From contig NZ_NKYE01000006.1 in assembly GCF_002262875.1 (NCBI RefSeq), positions 124,001 through 188,000 on the forward strand: DNA of 64,000 nt, in the 5' to 3' direction. Below, piece by piece: positions 1-8,227 of the stretch. Made by a program: the position numbers and the translations under genes. Position 1 is the first letter of the stretch; the number at the start of each line of letters is the position of its first letter. The notes beneath the pieces are model-generated. The model made no database searches, was not told the origin of the DNA, and saw nothing but the letters and a program-made list of their open reading frames with translations. The DNA is from Amycolatopsis antarctica (GTDB lineage Bacteria > Actinomycetota > Actinomycetes > Mycobacteriales > Pseudonocardiaceae).

Positions 1-75
1 ACCGACCGGATGGGCACCTACGCCGAACCGAACGTCTGGGCCATCCACCCCTGCCGGCCGGAGGCGGGCCGATGA
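1..75 (+). CDS. C-terminal end of an unidentified protein (partial)
   Basis: An open frame enters from the left edge and ends at the TGA at 73-75. Only 24 residues are visible, ending in PEAGR. The stop overlaps the ATG of the next gene (ATGA, 4-base overlap), which indicates translational coupling in one operon with the capreomycidine-type genes. No motif is recognisable in so short a stretch, so no function is proposed. It is called coding because of the overlap, the absence of stops and the matching strand. Confidence 0.55.
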   Translation, partial: TDRMGTYAEPNVWAIHPCRPEAGR

Positions 76-1214
76 CCACCGCCGAGGCGAACCCGTTGCC
101 ACGCGCCCGGCTGGAGGACTGGCTGCGCGACCGCTACTTCGACACCTCCGTCGACATCAGCGGCAGCGGTGTGCAGGACTACACCCTCGGCGAGGTGCTC
201 GACCTGGCAGGCGCACCCACCGCCGATCTACGCGAACTCGTGTTCCGCGACAGCCACTCCCTCGGCGGGCCCGAACTGCGCGAGGCGATCGCGCGGCGCT
301 TCGCCGGGGGGCGCACCGACCTGGTGATGGCGACGCAGGGCTCCAGTGAGGGGATCTACCTCGCCGCCAGAACCCTGCTCCGGCCGGGCGACGAGATCGT
401 CGTCCCCGGCCCCGGCTACCACTCGCCGAGTCTGCTCGCCGAGTCGATCGGCTGCCGGGTCCGCACCTGGGAACTCGGCCACCGCGACGGAGCCGTGTCC
501 AATGTGGACGAACTGGTGGCGATGATCGGCCCCGGTACCCGGGCCGTGGCCGTCAACTTCCCGCACAACCCGACCGGCGCGACGATCACCCCCGAGGAAC
601 AGCGAGCACTCGTCGACGCCTGCGACAGCGTGGGTGCGTACCTGTTCTGGGACGGCGCTTTCACACACCTGACCTACGACCGGCCACCACTGCCGGACCC
701 GGCCCTGGCCTACCCCAGGGCACTGTCGTTCGGCACCCTGTCCAAGGGGTACGGGCTGCCCGGCCTCCGGGTGGGCTGGTGCCTCGCGCATCCCGAGGTC
801 CTCGCCGAGTGCGTGCGGCTGCGCGACTACGTCAGCCTCGCGCTCTCGCCGCTCACCGAACTGGTCGCCCGCCACGCGATCGAGCACGCCGACGCCCTGC
901 TCGCGCCCCGGCTGGCACAGGCCACCCGCAATCGCGCACTGGTCGGCGACTGGGTCGCCGAGCACACGCCGCTGGTGCGCTGGGAACGCCCGGCGGGCGG
1001 TGTCGCCGCTCTGCCCGAGCTGACCGCCATCCCGGACACCGAACCCTTCGCCGAGGAACTGCTGCGCACGCACGGGGTCCTCGTCGTACCGGGCACCTGT
1101 TTCGGCCGCCCCGGCCATATCCGGCTCGGCTTCGGCGGCCCCACCAACGATCTCCGGCAGGGGTTGCAGCGACTCGCCGACCTCCTGTCCACCCGAGGAG
1201 GAAGACATGTTTGA
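72..1214 (+). CDS. PLP-dependent capreomycidine synthase-like aminotransferase (VioD/OrfR family)
   Basis: A fold-type I PLP enzyme of 380 residues. It has the NPTG motif (NFPHNPTG, about residues 162-169), the aspartate of FWDGAF near 194 and the Schiff-base lysine K225 in GTLSKGYGLPGLRVGW. The N-terminal stretch LEDWLRDRYF...DISGSGVQDYT closely resembles VioD of viomycin and OrfR of streptothricin biosynthesis as I remember them. Those enzymes cyclise 3-hydroxy-L-arginine to capreomycidine. The start ATG overlaps the upstream stop and the stop overlaps the next start by 8 bases. The hydroxylase encoded next would supply the substrate, which strengthens the call over a generic class I/II aminotransferase. 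The product family is fairly secure; the exact product (capreomycidine or a relative) is inferred. Confidence 0.82.
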   Translation: MTTAEANPLPRARLEDWLRDRYFDTSVDISGSGVQDYTLGEVLDLAGAPTADLRELVFRDSHSLGGPELREAIARRFAGGRTDLVMATQGSSEGIYLAARTLLRPGDEIVVPGPGYHSPSLLAESIGCRVRTWELGHRDGAVSNVDELVAMIGPGTRAVAVNFPHNPTGATITPEEQRALVDACDSVGAYLFWDGAFTHLTYDRPPLPDPALAYPRALSFGTLSKGYGLPGLRVGWCLAHPEVLAECVRLRDYVSLALSPLTELVARHAIEHADALLAPRLAQATRNRALVGDWVAEHTPLVRWERPAGGVAALPELTAIPDTEPFAEELLRTHGVLVVPGTCFGRPGHIRLGFGGPTNDLRQGLQRLADLLSTRGGRHV

Positions 1215-2238
1215 CCTGACGATCGACGACCGGGAGGCCCGCGAGGTCGGGGCCCTGCTCGACGACCTCGCCGGCACCTACAGCACCGTGGAGGACCCGG
1301 CGTTCCAGCGGCGCCTGCCCGTCCACGCGCACGAACTACCGGTGCGGGTCCGCGAGCACCTCACCACCTTCCGGCTGGGGGAGCCCGCCGGGGTCTGCGT
1401 GATCTCCGGATGCCAGGTCGACCAGGACCGTGTCGGGCCGACCCCCGCGCACTGGCGCGACCAGGGGCCGGTGTCGCCCGCGCTGCGCGAGGAGATCTTC
1501 ATCCTGCTCTGCGGGTCCCTGCTCGGTGACCCGATCGGCTGGTCCACCCAGCACGATGGCCGGTTCGTCCACGACGTCCTCCCGGTGCCCGGCGACGAGA
1601 ACGAGCAGATCGGCACCGGCAGCGCCCAGACGATCACCTGGCACGTCGAGGACGCTTTCCACCCGTTCCGCGGCGACTACGTCGGCCTCATGTGCCTGCG
1701 CAATCCGGACAAGGTCGCCACCACCTACGCCGACATGGCCGACCTGGAGATCGACGAGGAAACGGCCGAGGTGCTCGCCGAGCCCAGGTTCTACATCCGC
1801 CCGGACAACTCCCATCTCAACGGGGCGTCCGCGAACGGCACCGTCCCGTCACCGGGCGCGGCAAGGCTCATGGCCGCTTCGCGGGAACGGATCCTGGGAA
1901 TGCACAACGATCCCGAACCGGTACCGGTGCTCTTCGGCGCGGACCACGCCCCGTACCTGCGGCTGGATCCGTACTTCATGGACTTCGACCGGATGGACCA
2001 GGAAGCGGCGGTCGCACTGAAGCGCCTGTCCGCGGAGATCGACCGCAACCTGCGTGAGGCGACCCTCGCACCCGGCGACGTCTGCTTCGTCGACAACTTC
2101 CGGGCGGTGCACGGACGCAACGAGTTCACCGCCCGCTACGACGGCACCGACCGGTGGCTCAAACGCGTCAACGTCGCACGGGACCTCCGCAAGTCCAGGG
2201 AAGCCCGCCTACACGCGGAGTCCCGGATCATCTTCTGA
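1207..2238 (+). CDS. Fe(II)/2-oxoglutarate-dependent L-arginine 3-hydroxylase-like enzyme (VioC/OrfP family)
   Basis: A clavaminate synthase-like oxygenase of 343 residues. The iron facial triad is visible as H146-x-E148 in TWHVEDAFHPF and H302 in AVHGRNEF, with the 2-oxoglutarate-binding arginine region DRWLKR near 316-320. Overall it is collinear with VioC and OrfP, which hydroxylate C3 of free L-arginine before capreomycidine formation. A strong GGAGGAAG ribosome binding site lies inside the end of the preceding gene, so the two are translationally coupled. A hairpin follows the stop, so this is probably the last gene of the operon. Asparagine hydroxylases of the same fold (AsnO) are the main alternative; the VioD-like partner argues for arginine. 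Confidence 0.82.
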   Translation: MFDLTIDDREAREVGALLDDLAGTYSTVEDPAFQRRLPVHAHELPVRVREHLTTFRLGEPAGVCVISGCQVDQDRVGPTPAHWRDQGPVSPALREEIFILLCGSLLGDPIGWSTQHDGRFVHDVLPVPGDENEQIGTGSAQTITWHVEDAFHPFRGDYVGLMCLRNPDKVATTYADMADLEIDEETAEVLAEPRFYIRPDNSHLNGASANGTVPSPGAARLMAASRERILGMHNDPEPVPVLFGADHAPYLRLDPYFMDFDRMDQEAAVALKRLSAEIDRNLREATLAPGDVCFVDNFRAVHGRNEFTARYDGTDRWLKRVNVARDLRKSREARLHAESRIIF

Positions 2239-2243
2239 CCGCT

Positions 2244-2288
2244 GCCCTGTGCGTCCGCCGGCATCTCCCCTCACGGACGGCGCAGGGC
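2244..2288 (+). terminator. Hairpin terminator after the arginine hydroxylase gene
   Basis: GCCCTGTGCGTCC at 2244-2256 can pair with GGACGGCGCAGGGC at 2275-2288, with one mismatch and one bulge. It starts six bases after the stop. There is no T-run, as is common for actinobacterial terminators. Confidence 0.5.
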
Positions 2289-2360
2289 GGGCCCGGCCGC
2301 GGCACGGCCGAGGACAACGGAACCTGCACCATCGGGGAGGACCACTGGACGGCCCGGACG

Positions 2361-3470
2361 CTAATCCGCGTCCGGGCGGGGCTCAGGGGGCGACTCGGGC
2401 ACGCCGAGGGCGGCCGCCAGCCGTGGTCGCAGCTCCATGGTGCCCGCGTCGGCGACCGTCGCCCGCAGGTCGTCCAGCAGACGACGGGAATCGGCGGCCT
2501 CCTCCGCCGCCTGCTCCGCGCGCAGCCGTGCCGCCCCGAGTTCCTCCCGGACACGTCCCAGTTCCTCGTGGTGACTGCCGTTGAGCTCGTCGAGCTGTTT
2601 CCGTGCCGCGGCCAGTCGTTCGCGGTCGGCCCGCGCGTCGGCGCCGGCCCGGCCGGTCTCCTCCCGTGCCCGTTCGGCCGCCTCGGCCGCGGCGGTCCGC
2701 GCTTGTTCGGCCGCGGCCGAACTCCGCCGCTCGGTGCGTTCCACGGCCTCGCGCGCCTCGGTCAGAGACTCCCGCAGGGCCACCGTCTCGGCGACGGTCG
2801 TCGCCATCCGCTCGCGTAGCGCCGCCAGCTCCTCCCGAACCCGTTCGGCCGTCTCCCGGTCGCCGCGAGCCCGGTTCTCCGCCTCCTCGGCACGTTCCCG
2901 TTCCGTCGCGGCGACCACCTCCTGCCGGGTGCGGCCCAGTTCCGCCTCCCGAGCCGCCGAGACCGCTTCATCTGCCTCCCGGCGCGCTTCGTCACGGTGA
3001 CGGAACGCGGCCTCCGCATCGGCAACGGCGTCGACTCGTGCCGCTTCGGCGGTCTGTGCGGCCTGTTCGGCCTGTTCCCGCAACCCCCGGTCGTGCGCCG
3101 CCCCGGTCTCCGCGCCGTCCACCGCCGCGGCCGCCGCCGACAGCTCCACGTCCACCCGTTCCCGCACCTCGCGCAGGGCGGCGGCGAGGGCGGTGACCGG
3201 TTCCAGAAGCTGATCCGCCCTGGCGACGAACTCCGAGGTGGTTCCCGCTAGCGCGACCGCGTCGGTGGTGGCCCCGAGCGCATCGCGCAGCGCGTCCTCG
3301 GCGGCTGCGAGTTGCTTGCACGTCTTCCCGCCCGGCCAGGAGCGGGCCGGGCAGAACTCGAAGGGTCGCCCTCCGCGTGGACCGGGCGGGGGGAGCGGGG
3401 CCCGGCAGCGGGAGAAGCCGCAGAGCTGCGCGTCTGCGGGGGTACGTGGGGTTTCCATGGCCTCGGTCAC
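2361..3470 (-). CDS. Coiled-coil protein with N-terminal cysteine cluster (KfrA-like)
   Basis: 369 residues. The first 60 carry a cysteine/histidine-poor zinc-like cluster (CGFSRC near 17-22, then two further cysteines near 40 and 50). From about residue 55 to 345 the protein is an almost continuous Ala/Glu/Arg-rich heptad repeat, predicted as a long coiled coil. There is no signal peptide or membrane segment. This layout resembles plasmid KfrA-like DNA-binding coiled-coil proteins, although no HTH is obvious. It is divergent from the tyrosine recombinase at 3618, and the 147-base region between them is AT-rich and full of palindromes, so the two probably form a functional pair. A function in DNA organisation or recombination accessory activity is inference only. 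Confidence 0.7.
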   Translation of the reverse strand: MTEAMETPRTPADAQLCGFSRCRAPLPPPGPRGGRPFEFCPARSWPGGKTCKQLAAAEDALRDALGATTDAVALAGTTSEFVARADQLLEPVTALAAALREVRERVDVELSAAAAAVDGAETGAAHDRGLREQAEQAAQTAEAARVDAVADAEAAFRHRDEARREADEAVSAAREAELGRTRQEVVAATERERAEEAENRARGDRETAERVREELAALRERMATTVAETVALRESLTEAREAVERTERRSSAAAEQARTAAAEAAERAREETGRAGADARADRERLAAARKQLDELNGSHHEELGRVREELGAARLRAEQAAEEAADSRRLLDDLRATVADAGTMELRPRLAAALGVPESPPEPRPDAD

Positions 3471-3617
3471 CTCGGAATCGTACGTGTCGTAGTTATATAA
3501 CCCATAACCAAGGTTGGTATTTTATATGTCATAACTTAGGTTACCTGCAAAAGTGAGCTTTTGTAGGTAAGGTCAGTCCAGTGAGGCTCACTGACATATC
3601 GCATCCAAGTAGCCACG
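3471..3617. promoter_or_regulatory. AT-rich divergent promoter/operator region with several palindromes
   Basis: This region is strikingly AT-rich for the window. It contains the perfect palindrome GTTATATAAC at 3492-3501, repeated ATAAC half sites, an inverted repeat at 3541-3570 and a further inverted repeat GTCAGT (3572-3577) / ACTGAC (3590-3595) enclosing GTGAG-GC-TCAC. It separates the coiled-coil gene from the recombinase gene. It may be a promoter pair with operators, a recombinase binding site, or both. Confidence 0.55.
3541..3570. repeat. 13-bp near-perfect inverted repeat
   Basis: TTACCTGCAAAAG (3541-3553) and CTTTTGTAGGTAA (3558-3570) are inverted copies with one mismatch, separated by TGAG. 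It lies 48 bases upstream of the recombinase start. Paired arms of 11-13 bp around a short spacer are the format of a tyrosine recombinase core site, but also of a repressor operator. Confidence 0.6.
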
Positions 3618-4886
3618 ATGAGTGACCAGATGGCCGAGCGCGGCACGCTGACGACACCACCGAAAACTGGGCACCCCCGCGCGGTACCCCAGGAAGAACC
3701 ATGGCCGGGCGTGACCGATCCCGCCCGGCTGCTCGCCGAGATCGCGAGCTGGCTGCGCGGCTACGGCAACCACGGCACGCGCCGCACCTACGCCGAGGGA
3801 CTCGGCCTGCCCACCGGAGCCACCGGGCTCCGCGACTGGCTGGAGGCACCGGACACCACCGGCCCCTGGGCGGCCGCCGTAGGGGAGTACGCAGCCACCC
3901 TCGGACTGGCCGGCAACGTCGCCCGGCACGGCACCGACCGGTCGACACCCCGGCCGCCGCCCGGAACGCCGGGCAGGCTGCGCGGACTCCACTGGTTCCG
4001 CTGGTGCGCCGAGCGCGGTACCGACCCGCTCACCGCCCGCTCCGACGACGTCAAACGCTGGCTCGACGCGCTCGACGACGCGGACGCCGCCATCGCCACC
4101 CGGGACCGTTTCCTCGGCACCCTCAAAGCCCTCTACGGCCACCTCGCCGACGCCGGACTGGTCGCCGCCAACCCGGCCGCACTCAACCGCCGCCGCCTCG
4201 GCCTGCGAACCTCGGGCCACACATCCAGCACGGTCACCCTCACCACCGCACAGGTGCGCGCCCTCTACGACACCGCCGCCCACCGCCGTCGCGGCGTGAG
4301 CCTGCTCGCCGCCCGCAGGACCCAGGCGATCGTCGGACTGTTCACCCTCGGCCTGCGCGTCTCGGAACTGTGCGCCCTCGACCGCGCCGATACCCACGTC
4401 ACCCGCGGGCGCCGCGCCCTGCGCGTCACCGGCAAGGGAGACAAACCGCGCATCGTCTACCTCTCCGACCCCGCGGAATCCGCACTCACCGCGTACCTCC
4501 GGGAACGCGACGCCACCACCGGGTCCGCCTCCGTCGCGATCACCCCCGCGGGCCGCCGTGCCGCCGGAACCGGCCCGCTCATCGCCAACCTGCGCGGCGG
4601 CCGATCGGACCGCACCGGAGTCTGGGACACCCTGCGCCGCCTCGCCCGGGCCGCCGGAGACCCGCTGGCCGACGTCGCCGACCGCATGCATCCCCACGCG
4701 CTGCGCCACTTCTACGTCACCACCGCGGTGGAGGCAGGCGCCCAGGTGGTGCACGTACAGGCCGATGTCGGCCACACGAGCGTGGACACCACCGAGCAGG
4801 TCTACAACTCGGCCGCACGCGACCCCTCCCGAAGCGCGGTCGACCTCGTCGCCGACGCCTTCCTGCCCCCACCGTCGGCCGGCTGA
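3618..4886 (+). CDS. Tyrosine recombinase (phage integrase/XerC-like family)
   Basis: A 422-residue site-specific recombinase. The catalytic set is complete by eye: R247 in LGLRVSEL, a lysine in GKGDK (K273 or K276), H360-x-x-R363 in HALRH, H386 in VGH and the nucleophile Y396 in EQVYNS. Residues about 115-185 form the core-binding SAM-like domain, preceded by an atypical N-terminal extension of about 110 residues. It is larger than XerC or XerD (about 300 residues), so it is probably a dedicated integrase or accessory recombinase and not the housekeeping Xer protein. It shares a palindromic divergent region with the coiled-coil gene and lies about 5 kb from the predicted dif site. No flanking attachment repeats were found by eye. 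Confidence 0.88.
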   Translation: MSDQMAERGTLTTPPKTGHPRAVPQEEPWPGVTDPARLLAEIASWLRGYGNHGTRRTYAEGLGLPTGATGLRDWLEAPDTTGPWAAAVGEYAATLGLAGNVARHGTDRSTPRPPPGTPGRLRGLHWFRWCAERGTDPLTARSDDVKRWLDALDDADAAIATRDRFLGTLKALYGHLADAGLVAANPAALNRRRLGLRTSGHTSSTVTLTTAQVRALYDTAAHRRRGVSLLAARRTQAIVGLFTLGLRVSELCALDRADTHVTRGRRALRVTGKGDKPRIVYLSDPAESALTAYLRERDATTGSASVAITPAGRRAAGTGPLIANLRGGRSDRTGVWDTLRRLARAAGDPLADVADRMHPHALRHFYVTTAVEAGAQVVHVQADVGHTSVDTTEQVYNSAARDPSRSAVDLVADAFLPPPSAG

Positions 4887-4926
4887 GCTGCTTGCGAACA
4901 CCTGCCCGGCCTGCTGTGATTCCGCT

Positions 4927-6204
4927 GTGACGGCAACCGAGACACACCGTGCCATCGAAGGGGTGTGGCGGATCGAGTCCGCCCGGGTCATCGCCGGGCT
5001 CGCCCGGATGGTGAACGACATCGGCCTCGCGGAGGAACTCGCCCAGGACGCGCTCGTCGCCGCCCTCGAACAGTGGCCGGAAGCGGGCGTGCCGAACAAC
5101 CCCGGCGCCTGGCTCATGTCCACCGCGAAGCACCGCGCCGTGGACTCCATCCGGCGGAACCAGGCCCTGCAGCGCAAGGTCCAGCAACTCGGACAGGACC
5201 TCGGCACAGGGGGAGAGGACTTCACCGAGGAGGTTGACGCCGCCCTGGACGACGACATCGGTGACGACCTGCTGCGCCTGGTGTTCACCGCCTGTCACCC
5301 CGTGCTGAGCACCGAGGCGCGCGTCGCACTCACCCTCAGACTGCTCGGCGGACTGCGGACCGACGAGATCGCCAGGGCGTTCCTGGCACCGGAATCCACT
5401 GTCGCGCAACGGATCGTGCGCGCGAAGAAGAATCTCGCCAAAGCCGGGGTGCCGTTCGAGGTGCCCCGCGCCGGCGAGCTCGCACCCCGGCTGTCCTCGG
5501 TACTCGAAGTGATCTACCTGATCTACAACGAGGGATACTCCGCCACGGCGGGGGACGACTGGATGCGTCCGGCGCTGAGCGAGGAGGCGCTGCGACTCGG
5601 CCGGATCGTCGCGGAACTGATGCCGGGGGAGACGGAGGTCCACGGGCTCGTCGCGCTCATGGAGATCCAGTCCTCACGGGCCGCCGCCCGGATCGCCGCG
5701 GACGGAACACCGGTGCTGCTCGCCGACCAGGACCGCACCCGCTGGGACCAACTGCTGATCCGCCGCGGCCTGGCCGCGCTGGACCGGGCCGAGAACCTCG
5801 GCACCCCGATCGGCCCGTACACACTGCAGGCCGCCATCGCTGCCTGCCACGCCCGCGCCCGGACGCCGGGGGAGACCGACTGGCAGCGGATCGCCGGCCT
5901 CTACTCCCTGCTCGCCGAACTCACCCCGTCCCCGGTGATCGAACTGAACCGCGCCGTCGCGCTCTCGATGGCCGAGGGCCCGGAAACCGGACTGAAGCTC
6001 GTGGACAAGCTCAGCGGCGAACCCGCCCTCGCCGGATACCACCTGCTGCCGACCGTCCGGGGCGACCTGCTCGACCGGCTGGGACGCTACCGCGAGGCGC
6101 GGGAGGAGTTCGAACGCGCGGCCGCGCTCACCCGCAACGAACGGGAACGTGCGCTCCTGCTCGACCGGGCGGCCGCCAGCGAGATCGCGGCGGCACAGGC
6201 GTAG
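4927..6204 (+). CDS. ECF42-type RNA polymerase sigma factor with C-terminal TPR-like extension
   Basis: 425 residues from a GTG start (VTATETHRAIEG); the open frame extends further upstream but overlaps the recombinase. Residues about 5-75 are sigma region 2 (AEELAQDALVAALEQWP) and about 110-165 are region 4 (TLRLLGGLRTDEIARAF, then VAQRIVRAKK). From about 170 to the end is the helical extension typical of this group (LIYNEGY near 200, then repeats rich in RAVAL, LxxLGRYREA). ECF42 genes usually sit beside a DGPF/YCII-like gene, which is absent here. It is separated from the recombinase by only 40 bases and may be cotranscribed. The target regulon cannot be read from the sequence. Confidence 0.85.
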   Translation: MTATETHRAIEGVWRIESARVIAGLARMVNDIGLAEELAQDALVAALEQWPEAGVPNNPGAWLMSTAKHRAVDSIRRNQALQRKVQQLGQDLGTGGEDFTEEVDAALDDDIGDDLLRLVFTACHPVLSTEARVALTLRLLGGLRTDEIARAFLAPESTVAQRIVRAKKNLAKAGVPFEVPRAGELAPRLSSVLEVIYLIYNEGYSATAGDDWMRPALSEEALRLGRIVAELMPGETEVHGLVALMEIQSSRAAARIAADGTPVLLADQDRTRWDQLLIRRGLAALDRAENLGTPIGPYTLQAAIAACHARARTPGETDWQRIAGLYSLLAELTPSPVIELNRAVALSMAEGPETGLKLVDKLSGEPALAGYHLLPTVRGDLLDRLGRYREAREEFERAAALTRNERERALLLDRAAASEIAAAQA

Positions 6205-6243
6205 TACGCACGTGCCGCCGCGACCGGGCCGCGCCGAATCCCG

Positions 6244-6975
6244 TCAGCAGTACAGGTTCTCGCCAGGCGTGGTGCCGAGCAGGGCGGTGAAACGCTGATA
6301 GGCGTCGACCCTGGCCTGGACCTGGTCCGGATTGCCGCCGTTGCACTCGAGGCTGCCGTTGATGCTGCGGATGGTCTCGCCGAATCCGCGACCGTTGACC
6401 ATCGCGTCGTGCGGCGTCATCGTGCCCGCTCCGGTCTGGGTGTTCCAGAACCACAGTCCGGTCTTCCATGCGACGGCCGCGTCGTTCTCCACCCGGAAGG
6501 GGTCGTTGAGCAGGTCGATACCCAGCGCGTCACCCGCCGCCTTGTAGTTGTAGTTCCAGCTGAGCTGAACGGGACCGCGACCGTAGTACGCGGCCTGTCC
6601 CGCGGGGCAGCCGAACGACTGACCGGGATCGCAGTAGTGCGGGTAGTTGTCGGTGTTCTGTTCCACGACGTGCACCAGGCCACCGGTCTCGTGGTTGACG
6701 TTCGCGAGCATCGCCGCGGCCTCACGCTTGCGGGTCGTCTCGTCGCCGGTGTTGGCGAAACCGGGATAGGCGCCGAGGGCGTCGGTGAGTCCCGAGTACG
6801 TGTAGAACGGGTTCCGGCTCGGGAACATCTCCTCGAACTGCGGCTGGCTGACGACGAACTCGGCGCTGGGCGCGCCGGTCGCGTCACCCGCGGATGCGGG
6901 GGACTGGGCCACGATCGTCACGGTACCGGCGGCGGCGATGGCGGCGAGTGCGGTCAGGATTCGTCTGATCGACAT
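6244..6975 (-). CDS. Secreted family 19 glycoside hydrolase (chitinase)
   Basis: 243 residues. The first 29 form a Sec signal peptide with probable cleavage after SPASA. The rest is a GH19 catalytic domain without a chitin-binding module. The two catalytic glutamates are E96 in NHETGG and E105 in VVEQN, nine residues apart as in bacterial GH19 enzymes such as ChiC of Streptomyces griseus. The AYYGRGPVQLSWNYNY stretch is the substrate-cleft signature. It acts outside the cell on chitin or chitooligosaccharides. A good AAGGAG site precedes the ATG, and a DasR-type operator lies about 115 bases upstream, suggesting induction by N-acetylglucosamine-derived signals. It is convergent with the sigma factor gene. 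Confidence 0.93.
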   Translation of the reverse strand: MSIRRILTALAAIAAAGTVTIVAQSPASAGDATGAPSAEFVVSQPQFEEMFPSRNPFYTYSGLTDALGAYPGFANTGDETTRKREAAAMLANVNHETGGLVHVVEQNTDNYPHYCDPGQSFGCPAGQAAYYGRGPVQLSWNYNYKAAGDALGIDLLNDPFRVENDAAVAWKTGLWFWNTQTGAGTMTPHDAMVNGRGFGETIRSINGSLECNGGNPDQVQARVDAYQRFTALLGTTPGENLYC

Positions 6976-7088
6976 CGGATCACTCCTTCGTTGCGGACGA
7001 GGCGTGCGTGATCTGCTGCGGAGCGCCCGCCGTCGAACGCGATGCTGGAGAAGACCTGAGCAGGCGAGCGTCCCTCAAGGACAACCCG

Positions 7089-7104
7089 GGTGGTCTAGAC
7101 CAGT
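7089..7104 (-). promoter_or_regulatory. DasR-type operator (dre) of the chitinase gene
   Basis: On the minus strand the site reads ACTGGTCTAGACCACC, matching the DasR responsive element ACTGGTCTAGACCACT (recalled) at 15 of 16 positions. Its core TGGTCTAGACCA is a perfect palindrome. A TTGACT hexamer overlaps its upstream edge and could be the -35 element, so bound repressor would block transcription of the chitinase gene. Confidence 0.85.
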
Positions 7105-7177
7105 CAAGGTTTCTGTCCGGTGCTGTCAGAGAATCACCCGACCGCCGACCGCGTTCCGGAACCTCGATCGACACCCC

Positions 7178-8119
7178 TCACCCTCCGTACCGCGCGAACA
7201 GCTCACGACCGATCCGGCCCAGCTCCACCCGGACCGTCTCCGGTTCCACCACCTCGACCCTGTCGCCCCAGCCCGCGAGCTGCTCCGCGATCGACGCCGC
7301 ATTCGGCGCCGCGACCCGCACCCGCGACCGGCCGGCCCCGACGTCACCGAGCGGTTCACAGTGCCGTCCGAACTGCGCGCGCAGCACCGGAACCAGACCG
7401 GTATCCAGCAGGACCGTCGCCGACAGCGGCGAACGCCGGTCCTCCACCAGTTCGACCACCCCCGCCCACGCCCGCGCCAGTTCGAAGCCGGCGGGCCGGT
7501 CGGCGGGAAGCCCGGTCACCTCGACGTTCACCATCCGCTCCACCCGGAACGTCCGCCTGCCCTCGTCGGTACCGGCGAGCAGATACCAGACCTCGTCCTT
7601 GTCCACGAGCCCCCACGGCGCGACCAGCCTCCGGCTCAGTTCCCCGGCACGGTCGCGGTAGTCCAGCAGCACCTTCCGGCGGCGCACCACGGCACCCTGC
7701 AGCACGTCCACCAACTCCGGCCGTGTCCGCCCACGCTCGCCCCAGCCGACCGGATCGACGACCGTCGCCGACGCGGCCGCCTCGGCATCGGCGCGGAACG
7801 TCCCCGGCAACGCCCGGACCAGCTTCCGCAAGGCCGACCTCAACTCCGGAGTGGTCGCCGCCGGACCCGCCAGCAGGAACAGCGCCTGCGCCTCGGCCGA
7901 ACTGAGGCCACTGAGGTCCGTCCGCGCACCACCCACCAGGGCCCAGCCGCCACCTCGCCCGCGCACCGGATACACCGGCACCCCCGCCGTCGACAGGGCC
8001 TCCAGGTCTCGGCGTGCCGTCGCCACCGACACCTCCAGCTCGCGGGCGAGCTCGCCGGCCGTCACCCGGCCCCGTGCCTGCATCAGCAGCAAGGTGGCCA
8101 CCAGCCGGTCAGCACGCAT
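7178..8119 (-). CDS. YafY-type transcriptional regulator (HTH-WYL)
   Basis: 313 residues from the ATG at 8119 (MRADRLVATLLL); an upstream extension in frame is not family-like. Residues 1-55 form a DeoR/HTH_11-type winged helix (GELARELEVSVATARRDLEAL). Residues about 130-210 form the WYL domain (KVLLDYRDRAGELSRRLVAPWGLV...WYLLAG) and the rest is the WCX-type C-terminal domain. Such proteins sense ligands through the WYL fold and usually repress or activate a nearby gene. The divergent VOC gene at 8228, about 110 bases away, is the likely target. The stop overlaps no neighbour. Confidence 0.87.
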   Translation of the reverse strand: MRADRLVATLLLMQARGRVTAGELARELEVSVATARRDLEALSTAGVPVYPVRGRGGGWALVGGARTDLSGLSSAEAQALFLLAGPAATTPELRSALRKLVRALPGTFRADAEAAASATVVDPVGWGERGRTRPELVDVLQGAVVRRRKVLLDYRDRAGELSRRLVAPWGLVDKDEVWYLLAGTDEGRRTFRVERMVNVEVTGLPADRPAGFELARAWAGVVELVEDRRSPLSATVLLDTGLVPVLRAQFGRHCEPLGDVGAGRSRVRVAAPNAASIAEQLAGWGDRVEVVEPETVRVELGRIGRELFARYGG

Positions 8120-8227
8120 ACGGAACAGTCTGGCAAACAAAGCGATCAGAAGATGAGTACTTTCCCGATGCACGATGAGGTCCAGTCAGCCGCCGACCGG
8201 GACACCAACCCGCCAGAGGAGCACCAG

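Noticed and set aside
3588..5288. 566-codon minus-strand frame across the recombinase and sigma factor
   Set aside because: Opposite strand of two clear genes; no motif and low-complexity Gly/Val/Arg composition.
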